DNA from: Hyphomonas jannaschiana VP2
GTDB lineage: Bacteria > Pseudomonadota > Alphaproteobacteria > Caulobacterales > Hyphomonadaceae
Assembly: GCF_000685215.1 (NCBI RefSeq)
Contig: NZ_ARYJ01000002.1
Location: 310,001-374,000 of the forward strand
Direction of reading: 5' to 3'
DNA: 64,000 nt
The position numbers were made by a program, and so were the translations under genes. Below are positions 42,490-51,613 of the stretch, piece by piece (the first letter of the stretch is position 1; each line of letters starts with the position of its first letter). Below the pieces are notes generated by a model. It was not told the origin of the DNA. It saw only the letters and a list, made by a program, of their open reading frames with translations, and made no database searches.

Positions 42490-43719
42490 TCAGGCTTTGC
42501 GCGCTTCGGCTTTCATTTCGCCAAACGCATTGATGCTGGGACGGCCGAGGAAATAACCCTGGCCTCTGCGGACGCCGAGCAGTTTCAGCGTGCGAAGTTC
42601 GGCCTCGGTCTCGATGCCTTCAGCAACGATCTGGGCGCTGGTTTCACGCGTGTAGTGCAGCAGGGCAGAAATCAGCGCGCGGCGCGCAAGGTCGGCATCG
42701 ACATTGCGCGTCAGGCTGATGTCCACTTTCACGAAGTCCGGGCTCAGCTGGATGATGTGGCGCAGCGACGAGTGTCCGGCGCCGGCATCGTCCACCGCGA
42801 TGCGCAGGCCGCGCTTGCGCAGCGGTGCTAGGCATTTCGTGAACAAGTCATAGTCCTCGATAATCGCGTGTTCGGTGATCTCAAGCACAATGCGCGACAG
42901 TGGAAGTCCGGCAAAAGCAGGGGCAAATGCGGGATTTATCACGGTCTGCGGCGAAGCGTTCACCGATACATACTGGTCGGCTGGCAGTACATTCAGCGCC
43001 CGCACGGCGTGACGGATGGCGGCCAGTTCCAGTTCCGCAGCAAGACCGACCTCGGCAGCCTCGGCGAACCAAATGTCGGGCGTGCGGTAAGGCTCAGCCG
43101 AGAAGCGGGAGAGGGCTTCAAAGCCCTTCGGCTGCATGTCGCCAAGGTCCACGATGGGCTGGTAGGCGATTTCGAAGGCTTTTTCTTCCAGCACGGATTC
43201 GATGCGGATGCGCTTCTCGCGCATGATCCGCTCTGTGCGGTGATTGGCGTGAATCTGCTGCGTCGCGAGATTTGCGAACAGGCGCATCGTTTCCAGGTCG
43301 CGCGAATTCAGGCTGGTATTCGGCTTCGGGCTGAGACAGGCGAACATGCCATAGATTGTGCCGTCTTCCAGATGGATCGGAATGGCAATGTGCGAGCCGA
43401 TCGGCAGCGTGCGGGTGATCGGAAGGGACGAGGCCAGCTGGTTTTCGGACGTATCCGGGATCATCTGCGGCAGGCGGCCGGCGATGATCAGGCCGCAATA
43501 GCCTTCATCCATGCTGCGGCTGGCACCGGCGCGGATCAGGTGCTCATAGCCCGGCGCATCGACGTTGCGGTAGACAACGCGGCCATTCACGAACTGCGAA
43601 AGATACGCCACCGGCATGTCGAGGTGTTCGCGGATCGCCCTCAGGGACGATTCAATGATTTGCGGCGAGCTCTCCGACGGACCTTTCAACATGGATGCGT
43701 CGAGTTGGAATGCGTTCAT
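42490..43719 (-). CDS. GAF-EAL protein, c-di-GMP phosphodiesterase
   Basis: A 409-aa cytoplasmic protein. The N-terminal part (about 15-170) is a GAF-like sensor (PVAYLSQFVNGRVVYR; GSHIAIPIHLEDGTIYGMF). The C-terminal part (about 175-400) is an EAL domain with the catalytic signature intact: EALSR, SVNASP, EITEHA, DDAGAGHSSL (where DDFGTG is usual), VKVDISL, AEGIET and QGYFLGRP. It should hydrolyse c-di-GMP to pGpG, controlled by the GAF domain, and so influence motility, stalk or biofilm behaviour. A strong terminator follows it. Confidence 0.92.
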   Translation of the reverse strand: MNAFQLDASMLKGPSESSPQIIESSLRAIREHLDMPVAYLSQFVNGRVVYRNVDAPGYEHLIRAGASRSMDEGYCGLIIAGRLPQMIPDTSENQLASSLPITRTLPIGSHIAIPIHLEDGTIYGMFACLSPKPNTSLNSRDLETMRLFANLATQQIHANHRTERIMREKRIRIESVLEEKAFEIAYQPIVDLGDMQPKGFEALSRFSAEPYRTPDIWFAEAAEVGLAAELELAAIRHAVRALNVLPADQYVSVNASPQTVINPAFAPAFAGLPLSRIVLEITEHAIIEDYDLFTKCLAPLRKRGLRIAVDDAGAGHSSLRHIIQLSPDFVKVDISLTRNVDADLARRALISALLHYTRETSAQIVAEGIETEAELRTLKLLGVRRGQGYFLGRPSINAFGEMKAEARKA

Positions 43720-43889
43720 CAGTGCCCTCCCGGCGAGCGCCTGGTCTTAAGTGAATCCCCCTGCCGTCCTGGCAGTTACCGGGCCAACATAATTAGCTAT
43801 TTTTAAGCAAGCGGTGCCGGAAACGGCGGAATTCGGAACAGAGAGTTGCCGACTTGGAAACCATGTTGAGCTAAGACACGCTCGGGGCC

Positions 43890-44855
43890 TCAGGTGACGC
43901 CGGCTTCCTTCCAGGCTTCCTTCGGCCAGCGGCGGTGTTGCCAGAACCATTGGCCGGGATGGGCGCGGACCTGCGCTTCCAGGAAGTTGTTGATCCGCGT
44001 GACCGAGCGCAGAATGTCGGCGTCGGTATCGCCGGTGTCCTCGGGCACATAGGGCTCGTGGAATTCGATACGGAACCGGGCAGGGCCGGTGCGGACGGTC
44101 GAAACGGGCACAATCGGCACCTTGTATTTGAGGGCAAGGCGCGTGGGCCCGGGAGCCGTCATGGCGTCGCGGCCGAAGAAGGGAACGGCCACCCCTTCAT
44201 TGAACTTCTGGTCGTTCATCAGCGCGATGGGAGAGCCTTTGGCGAGCGCGCGCATCAGTTCGCGCGTGCCGATGCCTTTCGGCGCATTGATCGCTGTGCC
44301 GTAGTCATGACGCAGTTTCGAGATGCGCCGGTCAATGTGCGGATTGTTGAGCGCACGATAGGTCATCACCGCTTGCGGGATGCGTTTGGTGATGGCCGCC
44401 GGCATGATTTCCCAGTTGGCGAAATGGCCGGAAATGAAGACTGCGCCCTTTCCGCTGTCGCGGATGCGGTCGAGAATGTCGAGTCCGACTATTTCCACCC
44501 GCCCGGACGTGTACGGATCGATGCTCGGTAGGTGGGGTAGTTCGCCCGCCGTGCGGCCGGCAGACTCCCAGGCGGCGAGCGCGGTTTCCTCAACTTGTTC
44601 TTCCGTCCAGTCCGGGAAAGCCATTTTCAGGTTCCGGCGCATGGTCTTGTGCTGCGACAGGCGCGGGCCGATCTTTCGGATGAGCCATCCGCCGAAATTC
44701 GATGCGCGGTCCGGCCCCATCGCCTTGACCGGAGCCCAATAGATCAGATCCCAGGCAATCGTTTCCAGCCGCCACTGGACCCGCTGCCAGAAGCTGGCGC
44801 GGTTATCGATGTCCTTCGGGCGGACATATCCGGTTTTCTGCTGCGGATCGCTCAT
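43890..44855 (-). CDS. Lysophospholipid/lipid A acyltransferase (LpxL/HtrB family)
   Basis: A 321-aa inner-membrane-associated acyltransferase of the lipid A late-acyltransferase family. The catalytic H-x4-E motif is GHFANWE near residue 143, followed by a conserved LMNDQKFNEGVAVPFFG segment near 215 and a C-terminal HPGQWFWQHRRW, all typical. It transfers a secondary acyl chain to Kdo2-lipid IVA or a related precursor. It is last of a four-gene leftward operon with lpxK, waaA and a DUF374 gene, joined by a 4-bp overlap. Confidence 0.9.
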   Translation of the reverse strand: MSDPQQKTGYVRPKDIDNRASFWQRVQWRLETIAWDLIYWAPVKAMGPDRASNFGGWLIRKIGPRLSQHKTMRRNLKMAFPDWTEEQVEETALAAWESAGRTAGELPHLPSIDPYTSGRVEIVGLDILDRIRDSGKGAVFISGHFANWEIMPAAITKRIPQAVMTYRALNNPHIDRRISKLRHDYGTAINAPKGIGTRELMRALAKGSPIALMNDQKFNEGVAVPFFGRDAMTAPGPTRLALKYKVPIVPVSTVRTGPARFRIEFHEPYVPEDTGDTDADILRSVTRINNFLEAQVRAHPGQWFWQHRRWPKEAWKEAGVT

Positions 44856-45847
44856 GCTTTGTCCGGCGTGAGAACTGGGGCGAGAAGCGCGGCAAGCGCT
44901 GCCTCATCTTCAAAGCGGGCTTCGACGGGGAAGACAAGAATGCGCGCCCGTTCTTCCGCAGGCAAGCGGACATGGTCTTTTGATGTAGTGATCAAGCGCG
45001 CGCCGCGATGGGCGGCGAGGTCGTGCAGGAATTTTAGGTCACTGGCCGTGTAGGCGTGATGGTCGCCATAGGGCACGCTGTCCTGAAGGTCGGCGCCGGC
45101 CTCTGTGAGGCTGTCGAAGAATTTCACCGGGCGGCCGATGCCCGCAAAGGCGACGAGTGCGCCTTCCGGTACCTTGCCGGCAGGCGCCAGACCGGCGCGC
45201 ACCACTGGCAGGCGGGACTTCTGTACCGCCGTCAGTTCCTTGCCTTCTCCCATAAGGATAACGCCATCTGCGCGGGCGAGACCATCGGCGACGGGTTCCC
45301 GCAGCGGCCCCTTGGGCAAGACATGACCATTCCCGAAGGGTGCGGCGGCATCGATCACAATCAGGGACAGGTCCTTCGCGAGAGAGGGGTTCTGGTGGCC
45401 GTCATCCATGACGATCAGCTGGACGCCGTCTTCCGCCATGGCGCGGGCGGCTTCTGCGCGGTTCTTGCCGATCCAGGTTTCCCCTGTGGCGGCCAGCATC
45501 AATGGTTCGTCGCCCACTTCCGCCGATGTGTGGAGGGCAGGATCGACCTTCAGCGGGCCTTCCATCGTGCCGCCATAGCCTCGCGACAGACTCGCCGCCC
45601 GCAGGCCGGCAGCACTTGCCTTGTGCCGGATCGCTTCGACGATGGGGGTCTTGCCGACGCCGCCGACCGTGAGATTGCCAATGCAGACAATCCGGGCTGC
45701 AACCCGTTCCGGCTTTGCGGCCGCCAGCTTGCGGCGAATGCCGAAGGTATAAAGCGCCGCCAGAGGCGTCAGCAGCAGGCGGGTCAGCGGGGCGGCTTCC
45801 CGGGACCGCGGATCAAGGCCGGCCGACCAGAAATGCGGCGCCTTCAT
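44852..45847 (-). CDS. lpxK: Tetraacyldisaccharide 4'-kinase
   Basis: Phosphorylates the 4' position of the lipid A disaccharide at the inner membrane with ATP. 331 aa. The P-loop reads GNLTVGGVGKTP near residues 57-68, and the downstream LSRGYGG and DDGHQNPSL motifs are typical. An N-terminal hydrophobic helix (LLLTPLAALYTFGI) anchors it. It overlaps waaA by four bases at its start and the acyltransferase by four at its end, so the whole lipid A block is translationally coupled. Confidence 0.95.
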   Translation of the reverse strand: MKAPHFWSAGLDPRSREAAPLTRLLLTPLAALYTFGIRRKLAAAKPERVAARIVCIGNLTVGGVGKTPIVEAIRHKASAAGLRAASLSRGYGGTMEGPLKVDPALHTSAEVGDEPLMLAATGETWIGKNRAEAARAMAEDGVQLIVMDDGHQNPSLAKDLSLIVIDAAAPFGNGHVLPKGPLREPVADGLARADGVILMGEGKELTAVQKSRLPVVRAGLAPAGKVPEGALVAFAGIGRPVKFFDSLTEAGADLQDSVPYGDHHAYTASDLKFLHDLAAHRGARLITTSKDHVRLPAEERARILVFPVEARFEDEAALAALLAPVLTPDKA

Positions 45848-47106
45848 TCCAGAAGTCCTTTTTCCGGCAACAGCGGGCGGATGGCTTCCAGGGTCACCTG
45901 CATCGGTGCGTCGGCTTCATATTCCAGAAGGTCCAGCGAGGAACTGGATGGCGGCGCCATGGTCACCAGCGCCCGGCCGATGGCTTTCGGTGTCTTGAGC
46001 AGACGGATGAGGCCGCGCTCCGACAGGTCTTCCATCATGTCGGCAAAATTGAAAACATCCGGGCTGGAGACCACAGGCTTGCCAAGGCGGATCGGTTCCA
46101 GCGGATTGTGCCCGCCAACGTCCGGCGTGTGCCCGCCGCCCAGATAGACCGCATCCGCCAGACGGAACCAGATACCCATCTCGCCCATCGTGTCGGCCAG
46201 AAGGACCCGCGTGTTCATGTTCGGCACATCCCCGCGCGAGCGGCGTGCGAAGGGGATGTTGCGGGCTCGTAGCAGGTCTTCGACCACGGGCCCGCGTTCC
46301 GGATGCCGCGGGGCGATGATCAGGGCGGCGTCCGGCGCGGCCTTCATCGCGTCCAGGAAGAGCGCCTCTTCGCCATCATGCGTCGAGGCGGCGAGATAAC
46401 ACTTGCGAAGGCCTTTGAAGCCCTCATGCATCCGGCGCAGCTCAATATCATTGGCCGACGGTGGGGGAAGGGCGGATTTCAGGTTTCCGGAGCAGACAAC
46501 CGGCTTGCCCATCAGATTGGCCAGTCGCCGGGCGGTGTCCTCATCTGCGGCAAGGACGGCGTCAAACCGGCCTACCAACGCGCGGAAGGTCTGGTGAAAG
46601 CGTTGCCAGCCTTGCGCCGACTTTTCGGTCATGCGCGCATTTACCAGTGCACGTTTGGCCCCGGCTTTTTCTGCTTCCAGGATCAGATTAGGCCAGACTT
46701 CCCCCTCACCGAAGATGCAGAGGCTGGGCTTCCAGTGACGGATGAACCGCCGGGCAGCGGCGGGCGTATCGATCGGGGCCATGGTGTAGACGGCATTGTC
46801 CGGCAGCATCGGTCCCATCAGCCTGGCGGAGGTTTGCGTCTGGCTGGTGAACAGCAGCATCAGGTCTGGCCGCTCGTCCAGCAGACGGTTGCCGAGTTCC
46901 AGAAGAAGCCGGCTTTCGCCAACACTCGCCCCATGCAGCCAGACCAGCGCACCATTGTTGCGCAGCACAGGCAGGTGCCGCGCCATCCGTTCGTTCCGGC
47001 GCGAGAAGTCTTCCTTGCCCTGTTTGACCCGTGCACTCAGCACGAAGCCCAGGAAAGGCGAAAGCGCGCTGGTCAGGACGCGATACACATGGAGTGCAAA
47101 GGTCAT
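45844..47106 (-). CDS. waaA: 3-deoxy-D-manno-octulosonic acid (Kdo) transferase
   Basis: Adds Kdo to lipid IVA at the inner membrane. The ATG at 47106 (MTFALHVYRVL) is the start: it overlaps the stop of the DUF374 gene and gives 420 aa, the usual length; the longer frame from 47148 is less likely. The glycosyltransferase 30 landmarks are LVWLHGASVGES near residue 55, FTSQTQTS, CIFGEGEVWPNL, ALVNARMTEKS and a C-terminal YLGGGHTPDVGGHNPLEP. It lies between the acyltransferase-type DUF374 gene and lpxK. Confidence 0.95.
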   Translation of the reverse strand: MTFALHVYRVLTSALSPFLGFVLSARVKQGKEDFSRRNERMARHLPVLRNNGALVWLHGASVGESRLLLELGNRLLDERPDLMLLFTSQTQTSARLMGPMLPDNAVYTMAPIDTPAAARRFIRHWKPSLCIFGEGEVWPNLILEAEKAGAKRALVNARMTEKSAQGWQRFHQTFRALVGRFDAVLAADEDTARRLANLMGKPVVCSGNLKSALPPPSANDIELRRMHEGFKGLRKCYLAASTHDGEEALFLDAMKAAPDAALIIAPRHPERGPVVEDLLRARNIPFARRSRGDVPNMNTRVLLADTMGEMGIWFRLADAVYLGGGHTPDVGGHNPLEPIRLGKPVVSSPDVFNFADMMEDLSERGLIRLLKTPKAIGRALVTMAPPSSSSLDLLEYEADAPMQVTLEAIRPLLPEKGLLE

Positions 47107-47837
47107 TTGGGGGAAGGGTCCGTAGCTGTTTCCGGTTTGCGGCCGCACAGCATATCAGCCCGGCGGGTCGCTTCATCAAGTCGTGCCTGCAATTCCGCGC
47201 GCAAGGCCTCAGGGTCTGCGGTGCGTGGGGCCGCAATCGGCGCCCCGAGTATGATGGCGCCCTTCGTAAAGGGAAACGGGATGATAAACCGGTCCCAGGT
47301 CTTCAGCCGCCAGCAGGGCGTGATCGACAGGGCGTAGGGCACGATCGGCGCGCCGGCCCGCTGGGCGATCATGATCGCGCCGGGGCTCACCTGTTCGGCC
47401 GGGCCACGCGGGCCGTCGGGCGTGATGCAGACCGCGCTGCCGCTTTTAAGCAGGCGTGCGGCTTCGGCAATGGCGCGGGCACCGCCCTTGTCCTTGCGCT
47501 TCTTCTTGTTGGCTGCAGAGCCCCTGACGGCATGGAGCTGAAGGTGGTCAATGGCGCGGGCGACCGCTTCACCGTCCGGCGACAGGGAGATCAGCATGGC
47601 CGCGCGGTTCACCCGGTCTTTCCAGCCGCGAATGAAGCGAATCCAGCCGACCGGCAAGATCATGATCCGGGAATGCCATGAGGCGACAACGATGCCGTCA
47701 TTCTCGCGCCAGGCTTCGCGGGCTGCAGGGTCTACCTCGACCGTCCAGCGCACCGTATGGGCCACCAGGGCCATCCACGCCCAGATCAGGCGGCCGAGGA
47801 TGGCGGCGACGGCGGAAGAGCGAAGCAGCGATTTCAT
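47103..47837 (-). CDS. DUF374 lysophospholipid acyltransferase-like protein
   Basis: The ATG at 47837 gives 244 aa; the frame opens further upstream, but that part overlaps the tRNA and is not credible. It is a member of the DUF374 family, related to PlsC acyltransferases: an N-terminal membrane helix, VASWHSRIMI near residue 50, then VRGSAANKKKRKDKGGARA and CITPDGPRGPAEQVSPGA near 145, the conserved positions of the family. It usually accompanies waaA in alphaproteobacteria, which supports the context here. Exact substrate unknown. Confidence 0.85.
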   Translation of the reverse strand: MKSLLRSSAVAAILGRLIWAWMALVAHTVRWTVEVDPAAREAWRENDGIVVASWHSRIMILPVGWIRFIRGWKDRVNRAAMLISLSPDGEAVARAIDHLQLHAVRGSAANKKKRKDKGGARAIAEAARLLKSGSAVCITPDGPRGPAEQVSPGAIMIAQRAGAPIVPYALSITPCWRLKTWDRFIIPFPFTKGAIILGAPIAAPRTADPEALRAELQARLDEATRRADMLCGRKPETATDPSPK

Positions 47838-47902
47838 CGCGCGGCTTATAGCGTGCTTTTCAGGAGGAACCACGCATTGTCGCAGGTGGCGGGGAACAGG
47901 AA

Positions 47903-47977
47903 TGGTGGGCGATACAAGGTTCGAACTTGTGACCCCTGCCGTGTGAAGGCAGTGCTCTACCACTGAGCTAATCGCCC
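47903..47977 (-). tRNA. tRNA-Val (anticodon CAC)
   Basis: Reads on the minus strand from 47977 to 47903, 75 bases with the CCA end encoded. The acceptor stem is GGGCGAT paired with ATCGCCC, the D arm has GCTC/GAGC, the anticodon stem CTGCC/GGCAG holds the loop TTCACAC with CAC as anticodon, and the T arm is ACAAG, TTCGAAC, CTTGT. All four stems pair without a mismatch. It decodes GUG. Confidence 0.97.
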
Positions 47978-47993
47978 GCTCCGGAAAAAAGCG

Positions 47994-48022
47994 GGGTTAA
48001 TCTGACTGAGTCGCGAGGTCAA
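47994..48022 (-). promoter_or_regulatory. Possible promoter of tRNA-Val
   Basis: On the minus strand TTGACC (48022-48017) lies 17 bases before TAACCC (47999-47994), about 20 bases upstream of the tRNA. The -35 element is good, the -10 is poor, so this is a tentative assignment made mainly from position. Confidence 0.4.
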
Positions 48023-48049
48023 GCAGGGAAAGCTGAAGCGGGTGTATCC

Positions 48050-48480
48050 CGTTTCTGTCCCCAGATCAGACTACAATCTCCGATGAGTTGTGTGACATGC
48101 GAGTCATAGCTGCTATGCAAAGATATGCTGCAATGCATGGTTTGAGACGCTGTGTTTCCATGGGGAATTGCGGCGAAACGAAGGCTGTCACCCATATACG
48201 GGACAGGCGTGGTATAAGGGATTTACTGTTTTTAGCAGGAACGCTGTAAACATTGCAGGCGCCAAACAGGAAGATGAACAGACGTTCAGTCTGAACATTT
48301 GTTCATCTAGAAAGATTACATTGGTTTCATTCGAAATAAGTCTTGAGATTGAGCGCCAACATTGTCATTTTGCAGTCACAGACGACGAGCCGACCACGGT
48401 TCGCGAAAATGTAGACCCTAAGAAGGACAGGCAGGGGCTGTATCAGCCCTGAAAAACAAAAACGCCTGGAGAGAGAGAAA
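48050..48480. other. AT-richer gene-free region with nested inverted repeats
   Basis: No convincing gene is seen between the tRNA and 48481. The stretch is visibly richer in A and T than the rest of the window. It contains GATGAACA (48273-48280) paired with TGTTCATC (48300-48307); within the same stretch are CAGAC-GTCTG and TGAACA-TT-TGTTCA (48292-48305), which matches the GAAC-N4-GTTC pattern known from Gram-positive SOS boxes. It may hold the promoter of the small gene at 48481 or a small RNA. Confidence 0.5.
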
Positions 48481-48723
48481 ATGAAAGACTGGTGTGACGA
48501 AGAAGGCGCGAAGCGCCTGCGTGAGAAAATTGCTGCCTATTGGGCCGAGCGTGGCTACGAAGTGGATGTTGACCTGGTCGACGCCGGGTTCGTGCCTGCC
48601 ATGCGCAGCGCCCGTACTGACGTGCGCAGCAATATGGTGAACGGCATGCCCCGCCGCCGGATCAATCCGGATGCGTCGGCCGCTCGCCCGAGCTACCGCC
48701 CGCGCGCTGAAGCGACAGCCTAA
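48481..48723 (+). CDS. Small conserved hypothetical protein, 80 aa
   Basis: Starts ATG 48481 behind a GGAGAGAGAG ribosome site. The protein is basic and charged: an N-terminal helix MKDWCDEEGAKRLREKIAAYW, then ERGYEVDVDLVDAGF and a Arg-rich end with RSARTDVRSNMVNGMPRRR. It looks like short conserved proteins of Caulobacterales relatives; the function is not known to me. It converges on gph with a 4-bp overlap. The strong ribosome site and long leader suggest abundant expression. Confidence 0.7.
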   Translation: MKDWCDEEGAKRLREKIAAYWAERGYEVDVDLVDAGFVPAMRSARTDVRSNMVNGMPRRRINPDASAARPSYRPRAEATA

Positions 48724-49400
48724 CTGATCAGGCGCGAGAGCGCCGCAGGCAGCTGGGAATAGTGCGAGACGACGGCATCTGCGCCAATTGCCTCCACTGA
48801 CTCTGCTTCATAGCCAAATGGTACAAATACGAAGGGCAGTCCGGCATTCCGGGCTGCCCTTTCGTCTGTGCGGCTGTCACCGACCATGATGGCGCGGGAA
48901 GGATTGCCCCCGGCCGCATGGATGGTGCGCACGATATGGTCTCCGTCCGGCTTTTTGGACGGGACGCTGTCGGCACCGATGATGGCGGCAAAGCGCGGCG
49001 AGAGGCCCAGCGCATCCAGCAGCTTGTCGGAGAGGTCCTGCTTCTTGTTGGTACAGACCGACAGGATCGCGCCGTCTGCGGCCAGGCAATCCAGTATCTC
49101 CGGTGCTTGGTCGAACGGGCGTGAGCCGATCGCGATGTGTTCTGAATAGTACACAAGGAAGCGGTCAAAGAGACCGTCGAGGTCAGGTTCTGATGGTGTC
49201 AGGCCCTGATGCGTCATACCCTTCCGGATCATCGCCTTAGCCCCATGTCCGATCATGCCGGCGACCGTTTGCAGGTCCACCGTTTCAAGCCCGGCATGGT
49301 CCAGAACATGGTTCAGCGCATTCAGCAGGTCGGGTGCGGTATCTACCAGCGTCCCGTCGAGGTCAAAGACTACGGTCCAGCCGTTCAGCCATCCTGTCAT
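48720..49400 (-). CDS. gph: Phosphoglycolate phosphatase / HAD hydrolase
   Basis: The ATG at 49400 gives 226 aa. HAD motifs: VFDLDGTLVDT (motif I, residues 10-20), the serine/threonine motif SVCTNK near 120, the lysine of SKKPDGD near 155 and the aspartates of MVGDSRTDERAA near 175. The helical cap is of the Gph type, inserted after the first motif. It dephosphorylates 2-phosphoglycolate or a similar small phosphate ester. Divergent from glmU across 85 bp. Confidence 0.88.
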   Translation of the reverse strand: MTGWLNGWTVVFDLDGTLVDTAPDLLNALNHVLDHAGLETVDLQTVAGMIGHGAKAMIRKGMTHQGLTPSEPDLDGLFDRFLVYYSEHIAIGSRPFDQAPEILDCLAADGAILSVCTNKKQDLSDKLLDALGLSPRFAAIIGADSVPSKKPDGDHIVRTIHAAGGNPSRAIMVGDSRTDERAARNAGLPFVFVPFGYEAESVEAIGADAVVSHYSQLPAALSRLIS

Positions 49401-49485
49401 GATTGCTCCAATTCCCGCTCGCCCCTCGCCTTGAATCGGCCTTTGATCTAGGCGAATGGGCATAAGAAAGCGAGAGGGCCCTGTC

Positions 49486-50856
49486 ATGAGCCAGACATCC
49501 AGACCCCGCGCGGCAGTGATCCTCGCCGCAGGCAAGGGAACGCGGATGAAGTCGAGCCTGCCCAAGGTGATGCACCCGGTGGGCGGCCGGCCCATGGTCG
49601 ACTGGTCAATCGATCTGGCGCGCCGGGCGGGCTGTTCGCAGATCGTTGTCGTGGCGCATCCTTCCCAGGGCCTGCTGATCGAACATATCGCCAGCCTGCC
49701 GGGCGATATTCCCGTCGCTTTCCAGGACCCGCCCATGGGCACAGGCCATGCCGTGAAGTGCGCAGCCGATGCGCTATCCGGATTTCAGGGTGATCTTGTC
49801 GTGCTTTACGGGGACTCCCCGCTGGTTCCGGCGGACGCTATTGAGGAATTGTTCGCGTCGCTGGAAGAAGGCGCTGCCGTCGGCGTGCTCGGCTTCGCCA
49901 CGCATGAGCCGGGGCTCTATGGCCGTCTTATCACGTCAGGCCATGGCCAGCTGGAAGCCATCGTCGAGGCGCGCGAGGCGACGCCCGAGCAGCTGCTGGT
50001 CACACTTTGCAATTCCGGCGTCATGGCTGCCGGGGCCGAGGACATGTTCCGGCTTCTGGAAAAGGTCACCAACGACAATGCCAAGGGCGAATACTACCTC
50101 ACCGACCTCGTCGGTCTCGCACGCGCCGAAGGCCGCCGGTGCCAGGCGGTCCGGTGCGCCGAGGAAGACATGATTGGCTGCGACTCCAAGGCAGACCTCG
50201 CCGAGGCCGAAGCGATCTTCCAGGCTCGCTGCCGCAAGCAGGCGCTGGAGGACGGGGTGACACTGATCGCGCCGGAAACCGTCTACTTCTCCTATGACAC
50301 GGTGATCGAGCATGATGTCGTGGTTGAGCCGAATGTGGTGTTCGGCCCGGGCGTAACGGTGAAATCCGGCGCGCAGATCCGGGCATTCAGCCATCTCGAA
50401 GGCGCGACCATCGGGCCCTACGCATCCGTCGGCCCGTTTGCGCGGCTTCGCCCCGGCGCCGTGCTGGATGAGGCGGCATTCGTCGGCAATTTCGTCGAGG
50501 TGAAGAATGTGCATATGGCCGAAGGGGCCAAGGCGAGCCATCTGTCCTATCTGGGCGATGGTGAAGTCGGTGCCGGTGCGAACATCGGCGCAGGCACGAT
50601 CTTCTGTAACTATGATGGCTTCTTCAAATACCGGACGACCATTGGGGAGGGAGCCTTTATTGGCTCTAATTCAGCCCTGGTTGCGCCGGTGACCATCGGA
50701 GAGGGCGCAATCGTTGGCAGTGGCAGCGTCATTACCAAGGACGTCGAAGCGGGTGCACTGGCCGTCGCGCGCGGCAGGCAGGTGGAACGCAAAGGCTGGG
50801 CGACGGCGTTCCGGGAGAAAATGACGGCGCGAAAAGCTGCAAAGAAGAAGGGCTGA
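49486..50856 (+). CDS. glmU: Bifunctional UDP-N-acetylglucosamine pyrophosphorylase / glucosamine-1-phosphate N-acetyltransferase
   Basis: Makes UDP-GlcNAc for peptidoglycan and LPS. The ATG at 49486 gives 456 aa, the same as in E. coli; the upstream ATG at 49456 is not needed. The N-terminal pyrophosphorylase domain has AVILAAGKGTRMKSSLPKV near residue 11 and YGDSPL near 105. The C-terminal left-handed beta helix shows GARIRAFSHLEG-type coils, the acetyltransferase catalytic KASHLSYLGD near 356 and NIGAGTIFCNYDG. It is followed 2 bp later by rpiA. Confidence 0.97.
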   Translation: MSQTSRPRAAVILAAGKGTRMKSSLPKVMHPVGGRPMVDWSIDLARRAGCSQIVVVAHPSQGLLIEHIASLPGDIPVAFQDPPMGTGHAVKCAADALSGFQGDLVVLYGDSPLVPADAIEELFASLEEGAAVGVLGFATHEPGLYGRLITSGHGQLEAIVEAREATPEQLLVTLCNSGVMAAGAEDMFRLLEKVTNDNAKGEYYLTDLVGLARAEGRRCQAVRCAEEDMIGCDSKADLAEAEAIFQARCRKQALEDGVTLIAPETVYFSYDTVIEHDVVVEPNVVFGPGVTVKSGAQIRAFSHLEGATIGPYASVGPFARLRPGAVLDEAAFVGNFVEVKNVHMAEGAKASHLSYLGDGEVGAGANIGAGTIFCNYDGFFKYRTTIGEGAFIGSNSALVAPVTIGEGAIVGSGSVITKDVEAGALAVARGRQVERKGWATAFREKMTARKAAKKKG

Positions 50857-50858
50857 GC

Positions 50859-51557
50859 ATGGCAAACGAGCTGGAGAAGCAGAACGCGGCGGCCGCGGCG
50901 ATGGAATTCGTCGAAGACGGCATGACCATCGGTCTCGGCACCGGCTCGACCGCGAAATATTTCGTCCAGATGCTCGCCGAGGAGATTGCCGACGGCCTTG
51001 TCGTGCGCTGCATTGAGACCAGCGAACAGACCCGCCGCCTGGCCGAGAGCCTTGGCGTGCCCCTGATCCCGTCTGAACAGATCGAGCGTATCCACCTCAC
51101 CGTCGATGGCGCCGATGAGGTCGACGAGCACGGTTTCCTCATCAAGGGCGGCGGCGCTGCGCTCTTGCGCGAGAAGATTATCGCCAATGCCAGTGATCAC
51201 ATGGTCGTGATTGCCGACCCGTCGAAACAGGTCGAGCGGCTTGGCAAGTTCCCTCTACCCGTGGAGGTGACGCCCTTCGGCTATACGATCACGGCGAAGA
51301 AGGTTTACGACGCGCTCTGTTCCAGCGGGATCGACCGTCCACGCGTGGAATTACGGGCCCAGCCGGGCGGCCGGCTGGTCATGACCGATGGCGGAAACTA
51401 CATCCTGGACTGCCACTGCCAGCGGATTCCGGACGCGGAATCGCTGGCTGCACGCCTCTCAAATGTGCCCGGTGTCGTCGAACACGGATTGTTTATCGGC
51501 ATCGCCCGGACCGTCATTATCGGCAATGAGGCCGGGGCCACGGTGTTTGAATTCTGA
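50859..51557 (+). CDS. rpiA: Ribose-5-phosphate isomerase A
   Basis: Interconverts ribose-5-phosphate and ribulose-5-phosphate in the pentose phosphate pathway. 232 aa. The substrate-binding segments are complete: GLGTGSTAKYF near 28, the catalytic DGADEVDEHGFLIKGGGAAL near 85, KIIANASDHMVVIADPSKQV and the end motif. It begins two bases after the glmU stop, so the genes are co-transcribed and probably coupled. Confidence 0.96.
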   Translation: MANELEKQNAAAAAMEFVEDGMTIGLGTGSTAKYFVQMLAEEIADGLVVRCIETSEQTRRLAESLGVPLIPSEQIERIHLTVDGADEVDEHGFLIKGGGAALLREKIIANASDHMVVIADPSKQVERLGKFPLPVEVTPFGYTITAKKVYDALCSSGIDRPRVELRAQPGGRLVMTDGGNYILDCHCQRIPDAESLAARLSNVPGVVEHGLFIGIARTVIIGNEAGATVFEF

Positions 51558-51613
51558 CCCTGCGCGCCCATATGCGCCCGCAGACACGCATACGATCTTC
51601 AAGGAACTGACAT

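Noticed and set aside
47838-47963. N-terminal extension of the DUF374 gene across tRNA-Val
   Set aside because: It would translate through the tRNA; the start at 47837 gives the usual family length.
48168-48452. Plus-strand open frame of 94 codons in the AT-richer region
   Set aside because: Starts with TTG, has no ribosome site and the product looks unstructured; no family resemblance. The next gene at 48481 has a strong site.
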